DNA from: Streptomyces sp. NBC_00523
GTDB taxonomy: Bacteria; Actinomycetota; Actinomycetes; Streptomycetales; Streptomycetaceae
DNA length: 64,000 nucleotides
Assembly (NCBI RefSeq): GCF_036346615.1
Contig: NZ_CP107836.1
Coordinates: 2,480,001 to 2,544,000, forward strand
Direction of reading: 5' to 3'
Shown: in pieces, positions 38,521 to 47,041 of the stretch
How the letters are laid out: every line of letters starts with the position of its first letter
How positions within the stretch are numbered: position 1 is the stretch's first letter
The notes under the pieces: generated by a model
Told to the model about the DNA's origin: nothing
What the model saw: the letters and a program-made list of their open reading frames with translations, nothing else
Databases searched by the model: none
Made by a program: the position numbers and the translations under genes

Positions 38521-40980
38521 ATGCACAGCGCATCGGACACCCACAGCGCGACGGAGGCCGGCGCCCCGGAGGCGGAGCTCTCCCGGGCCGACTTCACGAT
38601 CGGCGGCATGACCTGCGCCTCATGCGCGGCCCGTGTCGAGAAGAAGCTCAACCGGATGGACGGCGTCACGGCCACCGTGAACTACGCCACGGAGAAGGCT
38701 CGCGTCAGCTATGACGCCGCCGCCGTCTCCGTAGGCGATCTTGTGGCTACGGTGGAGAGGACCGGCTATACGGCGAAGCCGCTGCCCGGGACCGCCGCAC
38801 GGGCCCCCGAGCCCGCCGCCACCTCGGAAGCCCCTGAAGCCGCGGAAGCCCCGCAGGCCGAGCAGGCCCCGCGGCCCGCCACCGCCGAAGCCCCGCACGC
38901 CCCACAAGCCCCGCAGCCCACCCCCCGCACGCCCCGGCCGGAACCGGAAGCGGAAGCCCCGCCGCACTCCGAAGCCGACCCCGGAGCCGACCCCGACGAC
39001 ACCCCCGACCCCGCCCTCGCCGCCCTCCGGCAGCGGCTCATCGTCTCCGCCGCGCTCGCCGCCCCCGTGGTCGCCCTGGCGATGATCCCCGCCCTCCAGT
39101 TCGACTTCTGGCAGTGGCTCTCGCTCACCCTCGCCGCGCCGGTCGTGGTCTGGGGCGGGCTGCCCTTCCACCGGGCCACCTGGACCAACCTGAGGCACGG
39201 CGCGGCGACCATGGACACCCTCGTGTCCGTCGGGACGCTCGCCGCCTTCGGCTGGTCGCTGTGGGCGCTGTTCCTCGGCGACGCCGGAATGCCCGGCATG
39301 CGGCACGGCTTCGATCTGACGGCCTCCCGGGCCGACGCCTCGTCCACCCTCTACCTGGAGGTCGCGGCGGGCGTCGTCACCTTCATCCTGCTGGGCCGCT
39401 ATCTGGAAGCGAAGTCCAAGCGGAGGGCCGGGTCCGCGCTGCGCGCCCTGATGCACCTCGGCGCCAAGGACGTGACCGTCCTGCGTGACGGCGCCGAGGT
39501 CCGGGTGCCCGTCGCCCGGCTCGTCGTGGGCGACCGCTTCACCGTCCGCCCCGGCGAGAAGGTCGCCACGGACGGCACCGTGGTCGAGGGCTCCTCGGCC
39601 GTGGACGCGTCCATGCTCACCGGCGAGTCCGTCCCCGTGGACGTGGGCGCCGGCGACGCGGTGACCGGCGCGACGCTCAACGTCTCCGGCCGCCTCGTCG
39701 TGGAGGCGACCCGGGTCGGCACGGACACCCGGCTGGCCCGGATGGCGAAGCTGGTCGAGGACGCGCAGAACGGCAAGGCCGAGGTGCAGCGCCTCGCGGA
39801 CCGGATCTCGGCGGTGTTCGTCCCGGTCGTCCTGCTGCTCTCCCTCGCCACGCTCATCGGCTGGCTGCTGGCCACCGACGACGTGACGGCGGCGTTCACG
39901 GCGGCGGTCGCGGTCCTGATCATCGCCTGCCCCTGCGCCCTCGGCCTCGCCACGCCGACCGCGCTCATGGTCGGTACGGGGCGCGGCGCCCAGCTCGGCA
40001 TCCTGATCAAAGGCCCCGAGGTCCTGGAATCCACCCGCCGGGTCGACACGATCGTCCTGGACAAGACCGGCACCGTCACCACGGGCCGGATGACCCTCCA
40101 GGCCGTCCACACGGCCCCCGGAACCACCGAGGCCGACGCCCTCCGCCTCGCCGGAGCCCTGGAACACGCCTCCGAACACCCCATCGCCCAGGCCGTCGCC
40201 TCCTCGGCCGCGGAACGCACCGGCGTGCCCCTCCCCTCCCCCGAGGGCTTCACCAACGTGCCCGGACTCGGCGTCCGGGGCACCGTCGAGGGCCACACCG
40301 TCCTCGTCGGGCGCTCCCGGCTGCTCACCGAGGCCGGGATCACCCTCCCCGACCTCCTGGCCGCCGCCGTCACGGACGCCGCCGCTCAAGGGCGTACGGC
40401 CGTCGCGGTCGGCTGGGACGGTGAGGCGCGCGCGGTCCTGGAAGTCGCCGACGCGATCAAGGACACCAGTGCGGAGGCCGTCGCCGCGCTCCGGGATCTC
40501 GGCCTCACGCCGATCCTGCTGACCGGTGACCACCGCGCCGTGGCGGAGTCCGTGGCCCGCGAGGCCGGGATCGACGAGGTCCGCGCCGAGGTGCTGCCGG
40601 AGGAGAAGGCGCACGTCATCCGGGGTCTCCAGGACCAGGGACGGGTCGTCGCCATGGTCGGCGACGGGGTCAACGACGCCGCCGCGCTGGCCACTGCCGA
40701 CCTCGGTCTGGCGATGGGCACGGGCACGGATGCCGCGATCGAGGCGAGCGACCTCACCCTGGTTCGTGGAGATCTCAAGGTGACAGCAGACGCCATCCGC
40801 CTCTCCCGGCGCACCCTCACCACCATCAGGGGCAACCTTCTCTGGGCATTCGGCTACAACGTGGCCGCCCTACCCCTTGCGGCATTTGGGCTGCTCAACC
40901 CTATGATTGCCGGAGCGGCGATGGCGTTCTCATCGGTCTTCGTCGTGACGAACAGCCTGCGCCTGCGGTCCTTCACCTAA
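38521..40980 (+). CDS. copA: Copper-exporting P1B-type ATPase CopA
   Basis: An 819-residue pump. One N-terminal metal-binding domain (MTCASC, Cys32/Cys35) is followed by an unusually long, disordered Ala/Pro/Glu linker (about residues 90-160), then eight transmembrane helices with the Cu(I) motif ACPCALGLATPTAL, the actuator TGES, the phosphorylation site DKTGTVT, the HP motif ASEHPIAQA and GDGVNDAAAL. It exports Cu(I) across the membrane. It is co-oriented with copZ behind the CsoR operator. Confidence 0.95.
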   Translation: MHSASDTHSATEAGAPEAELSRADFTIGGMTCASCAARVEKKLNRMDGVTATVNYATEKARVSYDAAAVSVGDLVATVERTGYTAKPLPGTAARAPEPAATSEAPEAAEAPQAEQAPRPATAEAPHAPQAPQPTPRTPRPEPEAEAPPHSEADPGADPDDTPDPALAALRQRLIVSAALAAPVVALAMIPALQFDFWQWLSLTLAAPVVVWGGLPFHRATWTNLRHGAATMDTLVSVGTLAAFGWSLWALFLGDAGMPGMRHGFDLTASRADASSTLYLEVAAGVVTFILLGRYLEAKSKRRAGSALRALMHLGAKDVTVLRDGAEVRVPVARLVVGDRFTVRPGEKVATDGTVVEGSSAVDASMLTGESVPVDVGAGDAVTGATLNVSGRLVVEATRVGTDTRLARMAKLVEDAQNGKAEVQRLADRISAVFVPVVLLLSLATLIGWLLATDDVTAAFTAAVAVLIIACPCALGLATPTALMVGTGRGAQLGILIKGPEVLESTRRVDTIVLDKTGTVTTGRMTLQAVHTAPGTTEADALRLAGALEHASEHPIAQAVASSAAERTGVPLPSPEGFTNVPGLGVRGTVEGHTVLVGRSRLLTEAGITLPDLLAAAVTDAAAQGRTAVAVGWDGEARAVLEVADAIKDTSAEAVAALRDLGLTPILLTGDHRAVAESVAREAGIDEVRAEVLPEEKAHVIRGLQDQGRVVAMVGDGVNDAAALATADLGLAMGTGTDAAIEASDLTLVRGDLKVTADAIRLSRRTLTTIRGNLLWAFGYNVAALPLAAFGLLNPMIAGAAMAFSSVFVVTNSLRLRSFT

Positions 40981-41054
40981 TTTCCACAATGAGATTCAGA
41001 TCACATCGGTTTCAGGGTAACCATTCGATGGGTTCGTAAGTCTTAGAGTGCGAT

Positions 41055-41336
41055 GCCAAGGATGTCTTGGGGGACGTCCGACGGAGCATCTTGGGGGATG
41101 CTCCGGGCAAGAGTGGGCCGGGGCACGTACACCGGGGAGCTTTGAGCGGCCCTCCCGTCGGTACGTACCCCGGCAGACCACAGCGCAGGAGCAGGACAAG
41201 CAGTACCGAGGCACAGCCCAGGAGCTACGGCTCCCACTGAACGCCCGGCCGGATCCCGTGGGGGGAATCCGCTCCGGGACATGGGAAGCGCCTCGCCGTC
41301 GGCCCGTGGGGGGATCGATGGCGAGGCGCTTCTCTC
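41055..41336 (+). ncRNA. Candidate structured small RNA
   Basis: A -10-like TAGAGT (41045-41050) would place the start near 41056. Two hairpins follow at once: GGATGTC/GACGTCC (41060-41079, one G-U pair) and GGAGCATC/GATGCTCC (41083-41104), both closed by the identical loop TTGGGG. Further on is GGAGC-TACG-GCTCC (41221-41234), a tetraloop hairpin, and the element ends in a 13-bp terminator with TCTCTCTTTT. On the opposite strand the loops read as runs of five C, reminiscent of the actinobacterial 6C motif, but no promoter or terminator is seen there. The -35 is unclear. Confidence 0.4.
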
Positions 41337-41340
41337 TTTT
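41285..41340 (+). terminator. Intrinsic terminator with U-tract
   Basis: A 13-bp perfect stem, GAAGCGCCTCGCC (41285-41297) with GGCGAGGCGCTTC (41320-41332), is followed by TCTCTTTT. It could end the candidate small RNA or read-through from copA. The U-tract is rare in this G+C-rich genome. Confidence 0.75.
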
Positions 41341-41541
41341 GCGCGGGAGCGCACTCCCGGACGGCGCGCACCCCGGCGCACGCGCGTGTGGCGCACCCCG
41401 TACACCCCCGGAAGACGCCCGACCGCACGCCCCCGGAAACGCCCGACGCCCCCGACCGCCGCGTCGCTCGGGGCGAGGGCGCGGCAGGCGGGGGCGGCGG
41501 GTCCGGCGTCAGTCAGGGCCGGGTGATGCGGGAGGGGGCGT

Positions 41542-42840
41542 TCAGCGGCCCTCGACCGGGACGAAGTCGCGCAGGACCTCGCCGGTGTAGATCTGGCGCG
41601 GGCGGCCGATGCGGGAGCCGGGCTCCTTGATCATCTCGTGCCACTGGGCGATCCAGCCGGGGAGCCGGCCGAGCGCGAAGAGCACGGTGAACATCTCGGT
41701 CGGGAAGCCCATCGCGCGGTAGATGAGGCCCGTGTAGAAGTCCACGTTCGGGTAGAGGTTGCGCGAGACGAAGTACTCGTCGGAGAGCGCGTGCTCCTCC
41801 AGCTTGAGCGCGATGTCCAGCAGCTCGTCGGACTTGCCGAGGGCGGACAGCACGTCGTGCGCGGCGGCCTTGATGATCTTGGCGCGCGGGTCGAAGGACT
41901 TGTACACCCGGTGGCCGAAGCCCATCAGGCGGACGCCGTCCTCCTTGTTCTTCACCTTGCGGATGAAGGAGTCGACGTCGCCGCCGTTGGCCTGGATGCC
42001 TTCCAGCATCTCCAGGACGGACTGGTTGGCGCCGCCGTGCAGGGGGCCCCAGAGCGCCGAGATGCCGGCGGAGATCGAGGCGAACATGTTCGCCTGCGAG
42101 GAGCCGACCAGGCGCACGGTGGAGGTCGAACAGTTCTGCTCGTGGTCCGCGTGCAGGATGAGCAGCTTGTCGAGCGCCGAGACGACGACCGGGTCCAGCT
42201 CGTACTCCTGGGCGGGGACCGAGAAGGTCATGCGCAGGAAGTTCTCGACGTAGCCCAGGTCGTTGCGCGGGTAGACGAACGGGTGACCGATCGACTTCTT
42301 GTACGCGTACGCGGCGATGGTCGGGAGCTTGGCGAGCAGCCGGATGGTCGAGAGGTGGCGCTGCTCCTCGTCGAACGGGTTGTGGCTGTCCTGGTAGAAC
42401 GTGGACAGCGCGCTGACGACCGAGGACAGCATGGCCATCGGGTGGGCGTCGCGCGGGAAGCCGTCGAAGAACCGCTTGACGTCCTCGTGCAGCAGCGTGT
42501 GCTGGGTGATCTCGTTCTTGAAGGTCGACAGCTCGTCGACCTTGGGAAGCTCACCGTTGATCAGCGTGTACGCGACCTCGAGGAAGGTCGAACGCTCCGC
42601 GAGCTGCTCGATCGGGTAGCCGCGGTAGCGCAGGATGCCCTGCTCGCCGTCGAGGTAGGTGATGGCCGATTTATAGGCAGCGGTGTTGCCGTATCCGCTG
42701 TCCAGCGTCACCAGGCCGGTGTTCGCCCGGAGCTTCCCGATGTCGAAGCCCTTGTCGCCGACGGTGCTGTCGATCACCGGGTAGGTGTACTCGCCATCGC
42801 CGTACCGCAGTACCACAGCGTTGTTGGTGTGCTCGCTCAC
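41542..42840 (-). CDS. citA: Citrate synthase
   Basis: A 432-residue type II-like citrate synthase that condenses acetyl-CoA and oxaloacetate. Catalytic residues lie in LHADHEQNCSTST and GPLHGGANQ (His), MGFGHRVYKSFDPRA (His and oxaloacetate-binding Arg) and YPNVDFYTG (Asp). Start GTG 42840 (SEHTNNAVVLRYGDGEYTYP) has GAGGG five bases upstream; upstream codons do not match the family. It appears to be transcribed alone. Confidence 0.95.
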   Translation of the reverse strand: MSEHTNNAVVLRYGDGEYTYPVIDSTVGDKGFDIGKLRANTGLVTLDSGYGNTAAYKSAITYLDGEQGILRYRGYPIEQLAERSTFLEVAYTLINGELPKVDELSTFKNEITQHTLLHEDVKRFFDGFPRDAHPMAMLSSVVSALSTFYQDSHNPFDEEQRHLSTIRLLAKLPTIAAYAYKKSIGHPFVYPRNDLGYVENFLRMTFSVPAQEYELDPVVVSALDKLLILHADHEQNCSTSTVRLVGSSQANMFASISAGISALWGPLHGGANQSVLEMLEGIQANGGDVDSFIRKVKNKEDGVRLMGFGHRVYKSFDPRAKIIKAAAHDVLSALGKSDELLDIALKLEEHALSDEYFVSRNLYPNVDFYTGLIYRAMGFPTEMFTVLFALGRLPGWIAQWHEMIKEPGSRIGRPRQIYTGEVLRDFVPVEGR

Positions 42841-42946
42841 GTCATCCCTCACCGACGTAGTGCCTCTTCTTCGAGGTTCCCTGACTGTCTCCACCCTCCC
42901 CCATTTGGCTCAGGAGAGTGCACTCGGGGTCGTCCATTGGACCTAC

Positions 42947-42967
42947 TCGCGGCACTGAGTGCCGCGA
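42947..42967 (-). promoter_or_regulatory. 21-bp perfect palindrome between recD2-like gene and citA
   Basis: Arms TCGCGGCACT and AGTGCCGCGA flank a single central base. It lies three bases past the stop of the helicase gene and about 107 bases upstream of the citA start. It could be a tight terminator hairpin (no U-tract) or an operator for citA. Its near-perfect odd symmetry favours a protein site. Confidence 0.45.
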
Positions 42968-42969
42968 AC

Positions 42970-45288
42970 TTAGCCATCCTGCCCCCTTGACTGCGGTTCC
43001 GGAAGACCTCCGTGATGTTTCCCACCGATTTGATCGATCATTTTTACCGACGATCCTCCGTCGCCGCCTCCGCGGAGCCGGTGATCCAGCGCCGTACAGC
43101 GTCTGCCTGCGGAAACCGTGCGGACCGCCTGGCCGATCGCCTGCCGCGAGCCGACCAGCACGACGAGCTTCTTGGCCCTGGTCACGGCGGTGTAGAGCAG
43201 GTTGCGCTGGAGCATCATCCAGGCACTCTTCGTCACGGGGATGACGACGGCCGGGTACTCGCTGCCCTGGGAACGGTGGATCGTCATGGCGTACGCGTGG
43301 GCGAGCTCGTCCAGCTCGTCGAAGTCGTAGCCGACCTCCTCGTCCTCGTCGGTGAGGACCGTCAGCCGCTGTTCGTCCAGGTCGAGGCCGGTGACGACGC
43401 CCACCGTGCCGTTGAAGACGCCGTTCTCCCCCTTGTCATAGTTGTTGCGGATCTGGGTGACCTTGTCCCCCACCCGGAAGACCCGGCCGCCGAACCGCTT
43501 CTCGGGCACGTCCGGCCGGCCCGGGGTGATCGCCTGCTGGAGCAGCCCGTTGAGATGTCCGGCCCCGGCCGGGCCCCGGTGCATGGGGGCGAGCACCTGG
43601 ACGTCCCGGCGCGGGTTCAGCCCGAACTTGGCCGGAATACGACGGGCCGCGACGTCCACCGCGAGCACCCCGGCGTCCTCCGTCTCGTCCTCCACGAAGA
43701 GGAAGAAGTCATTGAGCCCCTGAGTGAGGGGCGGTACGCCGGAATTGATGCGGTGCGCGTTGGTGACGACGCCCGACTGCTGGGCCTGGCGGAAAATCGT
43801 GGTCAGCCGGACCGCGGGCACCGGGCCGCCGTCGGCGAGGAGGTCCCGCAGCACCTCCCCCGCCCCCACCGACGGCAGTTGGTCCACATCACCGACGAGC
43901 AGCAGGTGGGCACCCGGTGCCACCGCCTTCACCAGCTTGTTGGCGAGCAGCAGATCGAGCATCGACGCCTCGTCCACGACGACGAGGTCGGCGTCGAGCG
44001 GGCGGTCCTTGTCGTACGCCGCGTCGCCGCCCGGTTTCAGTTCGAGCAGCCGGTGCACGGTGGACGCCTCGGTCCCCGTCAGCTCCGAGAGCCGCTTGGC
44101 GGCCCGGCCGGTGGGTGCGGCCAGCACGACCTTGGCCTTCTTGGCCCGGGCCAGCTCCACGATGGACCGGACCGTGAACGACTTGCCGCAGCCCGGGCCG
44201 CCGGTCAGCACGGCGACCTTCCGGCTCAGCGCGAGCCGCACGGCGGCCTCCTGCTCCGGCGCGAGCTTGGCGCCCGTCCGGCCCGCGAGCCACTTCAGCG
44301 CCTTGTCCCAGTCCACGTCCGCGAAGGCGGGCATCCGCTCCTCGGGCGTCCGCAGCAGCCGTCGCACCTGGGCGGCGAGCGAGATCTCCGCCCGGTGGAA
44401 CGGGACCAGGTAGACCGCCGTGACCGGCTCGCCGCCCTCCGGCGACGGCACCTTCTCCCGTACGACGCCCTCCGGTTCCTCGGCCAGCTCCGCCAGGCAC
44501 TCGATGACGAGCCCGGTGTCCACCTGGAGCAGCTTCACCGCGTCCGCGATCAGCCGTTCCTCGGGCAGGAAGCAGTGGCCCTGGTCGGTGGACTGCGACA
44601 GCGCGTACTGCAGCCCGGCCTTCACGCGTTCCGGGCTGTCGTGCGGGATGCCGACCGCCTGGGCGATCTTGTCGGCGGTCAGGAAGCCGATGCCCCAGAC
44701 GTCGGCGGCCAGCCGGTAGGGCTGGTTCTTCACGACGGAGATCGAGGCGTCCTCGTACTTCTTGTAGATCCGCACGGCGATGGAGGTCGAGACGCCGACG
44801 CCCTGGAGGAAGACCATGACCTCCTTGATCGCCTTCTGCTCCTCCCACGCGGCCGCGATCATCTTCGTCCGCTTGGGCCCGAGGCCGGGGACCTCGATGA
44901 GCCGCTTGGGCTCGCTCTCGATGATGTCCAGCGTGTCCACGCCGAAATGAGTGGTGATCCGGTCGGCCATCACCGGCCCGATGCCCTTGATCAGCCCGGA
45001 GCCGAGGTAGCGCCGGATGCCCTGGATGGTGGCGGGGAGGACGGTCCGGTAGTTCTCCACGTGGAACTGCTTGCCGTACTGCGAGTGGGACCCCCAGCGC
45101 CCTTCCATCCGCAAGGACTCCCCGGGCTGCGCCCCGAGCAACGCCCCGACGACGGTGAGCAGATCGTTGCTCCCCCTCCCGGTGTCGACGCGGGCGACGG
45201 TGTAGCCGTTCTCCTCGTTGGCGTACGTGATCCTCTCCAGCACGCCTTCGAGGACGGCCAGGTTGGGGGTGTGGGGCGTGGTGGGCAT
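42970..45288 (-). CDS. RecD2-like SF1B DNA helicase
   Basis: A 772-residue ATP-dependent helicase. The N-terminal region (LERITYANEENGYTVARV) and helix-hairpin-helix repeats (IKGIGPVMADRI, EVPGLGPKR) are typical of RecD2, and the C-terminal half holds Walker A (LTGGPGCGKSFT), DEASMLD (motif II), GDVDQLPSVGAGEVL (motif III) and TIHRSQGSEYPAVV with YTAVTRAKKLVVLVG (motifs V-VI). It lacks RecB/RecC partners nearby. RecD2 unwinds DNA 5' to 3' and aids repair and replication restart. ATG 45288 fits the family start. Confidence 0.92.
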   Translation of the reverse strand: MPTTPHTPNLAVLEGVLERITYANEENGYTVARVDTGRGSNDLLTVVGALLGAQPGESLRMEGRWGSHSQYGKQFHVENYRTVLPATIQGIRRYLGSGLIKGIGPVMADRITTHFGVDTLDIIESEPKRLIEVPGLGPKRTKMIAAAWEEQKAIKEVMVFLQGVGVSTSIAVRIYKKYEDASISVVKNQPYRLAADVWGIGFLTADKIAQAVGIPHDSPERVKAGLQYALSQSTDQGHCFLPEERLIADAVKLLQVDTGLVIECLAELAEEPEGVVREKVPSPEGGEPVTAVYLVPFHRAEISLAAQVRRLLRTPEERMPAFADVDWDKALKWLAGRTGAKLAPEQEAAVRLALSRKVAVLTGGPGCGKSFTVRSIVELARAKKAKVVLAAPTGRAAKRLSELTGTEASTVHRLLELKPGGDAAYDKDRPLDADLVVVDEASMLDLLLANKLVKAVAPGAHLLLVGDVDQLPSVGAGEVLRDLLADGGPVPAVRLTTIFRQAQQSGVVTNAHRINSGVPPLTQGLNDFFLFVEDETEDAGVLAVDVAARRIPAKFGLNPRRDVQVLAPMHRGPAGAGHLNGLLQQAITPGRPDVPEKRFGGRVFRVGDKVTQIRNNYDKGENGVFNGTVGVVTGLDLDEQRLTVLTDEDEEVGYDFDELDELAHAYAMTIHRSQGSEYPAVVIPVTKSAWMMLQRNLLYTAVTRAKKLVVLVGSRQAIGQAVRTVSAGRRCTALDHRLRGGGDGGSSVKMIDQIGGKHHGGLPEPQSRGQDG

Positions 45289-45339
45289 GGGGAGACGGTA
45301 CCCGGGCCGGCTGACACACCAGCCGCACACAGGACGCCC

Positions 45340-45359
45340 GTAACACTCGGTGTTACCGT
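45340..45359 (+). promoter_or_regulatory. vapBC operator-promoter
   Basis: GTAACACTCGGTGTTAC (45340-45356) is a perfect 7-3-7 palindrome. It overlaps TACCGT (45354-45359), a -10 that ends six bases before the antitoxin ATG. This suits autorepression by an antitoxin dimer and a leaderless mRNA. Confidence 0.65.
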
Positions 45360-45365
45360 TGCCGC

Positions 45366-45665
45366 ATGGCCACTGAACGCTTTTCCGTCAGCATGCCGGG
45401 CGAGGTCCGCAACCGGATCAAGCAGCACGCCGCTGCCGCCGGACTCGACGTCTCAACCTTTCTGACGATTGCCGCACAGGCACAGATGGACCAGCAGGAC
45501 CGCGTCAGGAAGGTCTTCGCCCCGTTCGACGAAGCGCGTGCGGCGGCCGAGGAGCAGGCAGGAACCGGAAGCTGGGCGGGCGACGACATCGCGCTGACCC
45601 ACGCGGAACAAGCGGAGGTCGACGCCATCCTCGGCCGCCCTTCACGGGGTGAGACCGCCGCGTGA
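45366..45665 (+). CDS. Type II antitoxin, ribbon-helix-helix
   Basis: A 99-residue protein with an N-terminal MetJ/Arc-type DNA-binding fold: the strand RFSVSMPG, then EVRNRIKQHAAAAGLDVSTFLTIAA. The C-terminal half (DQQDRVRKVFAPFDEAR, HAEQAEVDAILG) would wrap the toxin. The stop overlaps the toxin GTG by four bases. No Shine-Dalgarno precedes ATG 45366; TACCGT lies six bases upstream, so a leaderless mRNA is likely. It probably binds the palindrome at 45340 to repress the pair. Confidence 0.85.
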   Translation: MATERFSVSMPGEVRNRIKQHAAAAGLDVSTFLTIAAQAQMDQQDRVRKVFAPFDEARAAAEEQAGTGSWAGDDIALTHAEQAEVDAILGRPSRGETAA

Positions 45666-46132
45666 GTGTCGTCGTCTACGACACCGGCATGCTGATGGCG
45701 CTGGTGAGCCAGAACCAACGGGCACACGCTCTGCACAAGGGCTTCGTCGTCGCGGGCGGCCACCAGCCGATCGTTCCCGGTCCCGCCCTGTCACAGGCAT
45801 GGCGGACGAGCCCGAAGACCGCCTACGCGTGGAAGCGCCTCCTCGCCGACGTCTTCGTCTTCCCCGCGGCCCGGACGCGGCTGTCCGCGGACGACGTGCC
45901 CCACTGCCTGCCCTGCGCGGCCGGCATGACCATCGAGCACTGGAAAATAGTCGGCGACATGATCGGCGCGGCCGCCCTGCCTCCCAAGAAGCGCCCGGAC
46001 CCGGTGGACGCCCTGGCTGTCTTCGTCGCGGCAGTCCATGGCGGAGGCGCCGTGCTGACCTCTGACGCCCATGACATCGCGGCATACGCCGCCACGTTGC
46101 CGGCCGCCGACGTCTCGGCCGTCGCCGTCTGA
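45662..46132 (+). CDS. PIN-domain toxin (VapC-like)
   Basis: A 156-residue PIN-domain RNase. Acidic residues are seen in VVYDTGML, in RPDPVDALAVFVAA and in VLTSDAHDIAAYA. The second acidic position, usually Glu, is Gln here (GPALSQAWR), a variation seen in some actinobacterial PIN proteins that may alter metal binding. GTG 45662 overlaps the antitoxin stop. Such toxins cleave tRNA or rRNA when freed from antitoxin; the target here is unknown. Confidence 0.85.
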   Translation: MSVVVYDTGMLMALVSQNQRAHALHKGFVVAGGHQPIVPGPALSQAWRTSPKTAYAWKRLLADVFVFPAARTRLSADDVPHCLPCAAGMTIEHWKIVGDMIGAAALPPKKRPDPVDALAVFVAAVHGGGAVLTSDAHDIAAYAATLPAADVSAVAV

Positions 46133-46168
46133 CTTGGCGGTCCCACCGGCCGTCATGGTCCCCCGGCA

Positions 46169-46203
46169 CCCCGGGACCCGCACCGCACAGGCGGGCCCCG
46201 GGG
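46169..46203. terminator. Bidirectional terminator between vapC and isomerase gene
   Basis: Arms CCCCGGGACCCGC (46169-46181) and GCGGGCCCCGGGG (46191-46203) pair with a single A-C mismatch across a 9-base loop. It lies between convergent genes ending at 46132 and 46214. Confidence 0.7.
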
Positions 46204-46213
46204 CGGGGCGGAT

Positions 46214-47041
46214 TCAGCAGGCGTGCTCGGCGTACCGGGCCGCCACCTCCGCCAGGACCTCCGCGCCGTCGCGCGCCCACAGCGCCTCGTTGAAGATCTC
46301 CACCTCGACCGGGCCGTCGAAGCCCGTCGCCTCCACCGCCTCGCGGAAGAAGCGGAAGTCGACACTGCCCTCGCCGAGCTGGCCCCTGCCGAGCAGGACG
46401 CCGGCCGGGAGAGGGGTGATCCAGTCCGCGAGCTGGAAGGAGTGGATGCGGCCCGCCGCACCGGCCCGCGCGATCTGGGCGGGCGCCTGGTCGTCCCACC
46501 AGAGGTGGTACGTGTCCACGACGACGCCCACCTGCTCGGCCGGGAAGCGCTCGGCGAGGTCCAGGGCCTGGGAGAGCGTCGAGACCACGCACCGGTCCGA
46601 GGCGAACATGGGGTGCAGGGGCTCGATGGCCAGACGCACCCCGCGTTCGGCGGCGTACGGCGCCAGCTCGGCCAGAGCGTCCGCGATGCGTTCGCGGGCG
46701 CCGTGCAGGTCCTTGCTGCCCTCCGGAAGGCCGCCCGAGACGAGGACCAGGGTGTCCGTGCCCACGCCCGCCGCCTCGTCCAGCGCGGCGCGGTTGTCGT
46801 CCAGGGCGCGAGCGCGCTCGCCCGGGTCCGGGGCGGTGAGGAAGCCGCCCCGGCACAGGCTGGTGACGGTCAGGCCGTGGTCGGACAGCAACCGGGCCGT
46901 CGCCTCGACCCCGTACGACTGCACCGGGGCCCGCCAGAGGCCGACCTTGTCGATGCCCCCCTTCGCGCAGCCCTCGGCCAGCTCGGGGAGCGACCACTGC
47001 TTGATGGTCTCCTGGTTGATGGAGAGCCGTCCGTCGCTCAT
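46214..47041 (-). CDS. Sugar phosphate isomerase/epimerase family protein
   Basis: A 275-residue xylose-isomerase-like TIM barrel. Metal ligands appear in LAIEPLHPMF (Glu), VVVDTYHLWWDD (Asp, His), HSFQLADW and VEVEIFNEALW (Glu). It begins RLSINQETIKQW. ATG 47041 overlaps the upstream stop (ATGA) and has GGGGAGGC. It is the last gene of a three-gene set with a Gfo/Idh oxidoreductase and a DUF993 protein, so it probably isomerises an oxidised sugar or polyol (inference). Confidence 0.85.
   Translation of the reverse strand: MSDGRLSINQETIKQWSLPELAEGCAKGGIDKVGLWRAPVQSYGVEATARLLSDHGLTVTSLCRGGFLTAPDPGERARALDDNRAALDEAAGVGTDTLVLVSGGLPEGSKDLHGARERIADALAELAPYAAERGVRLAIEPLHPMFASDRCVVSTLSQALDLAERFPAEQVGVVVDTYHLWWDDQAPAQIARAGAAGRIHSFQLADWITPLPAGVLLGRGQLGEGSVDFRFFREAVEATGFDGPVEVEIFNEALWARDGAEVLAEVAARYAEHAC

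Larger units (their letters stand above)
40981..41541. other. 561-base gene-free region between copA and citA
   Basis: No supported protein gene is present. It holds a candidate structured RNA with its own terminator (41055-41336) and, from 41337 on, G+C-rich DNA in which I see no clear signal except the end of the citA transcription unit. Short reading frames here have no ribosome site or family resemblance. Confidence 0.5.

Noticed and set aside
38620..40614. A long antisense frame within copA with Gly-rich repeats
   Set aside because: The repeats are the complement of the Ala/Pro linker of CopA; no start signals or family features.
41048..41590. A 180-codon frame across the copA-citA gap
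   Set aside because: It reads through the RNA hairpins and terminator and into the end of citA, has no ribosome site, and looks like random G+C-rich sequence.
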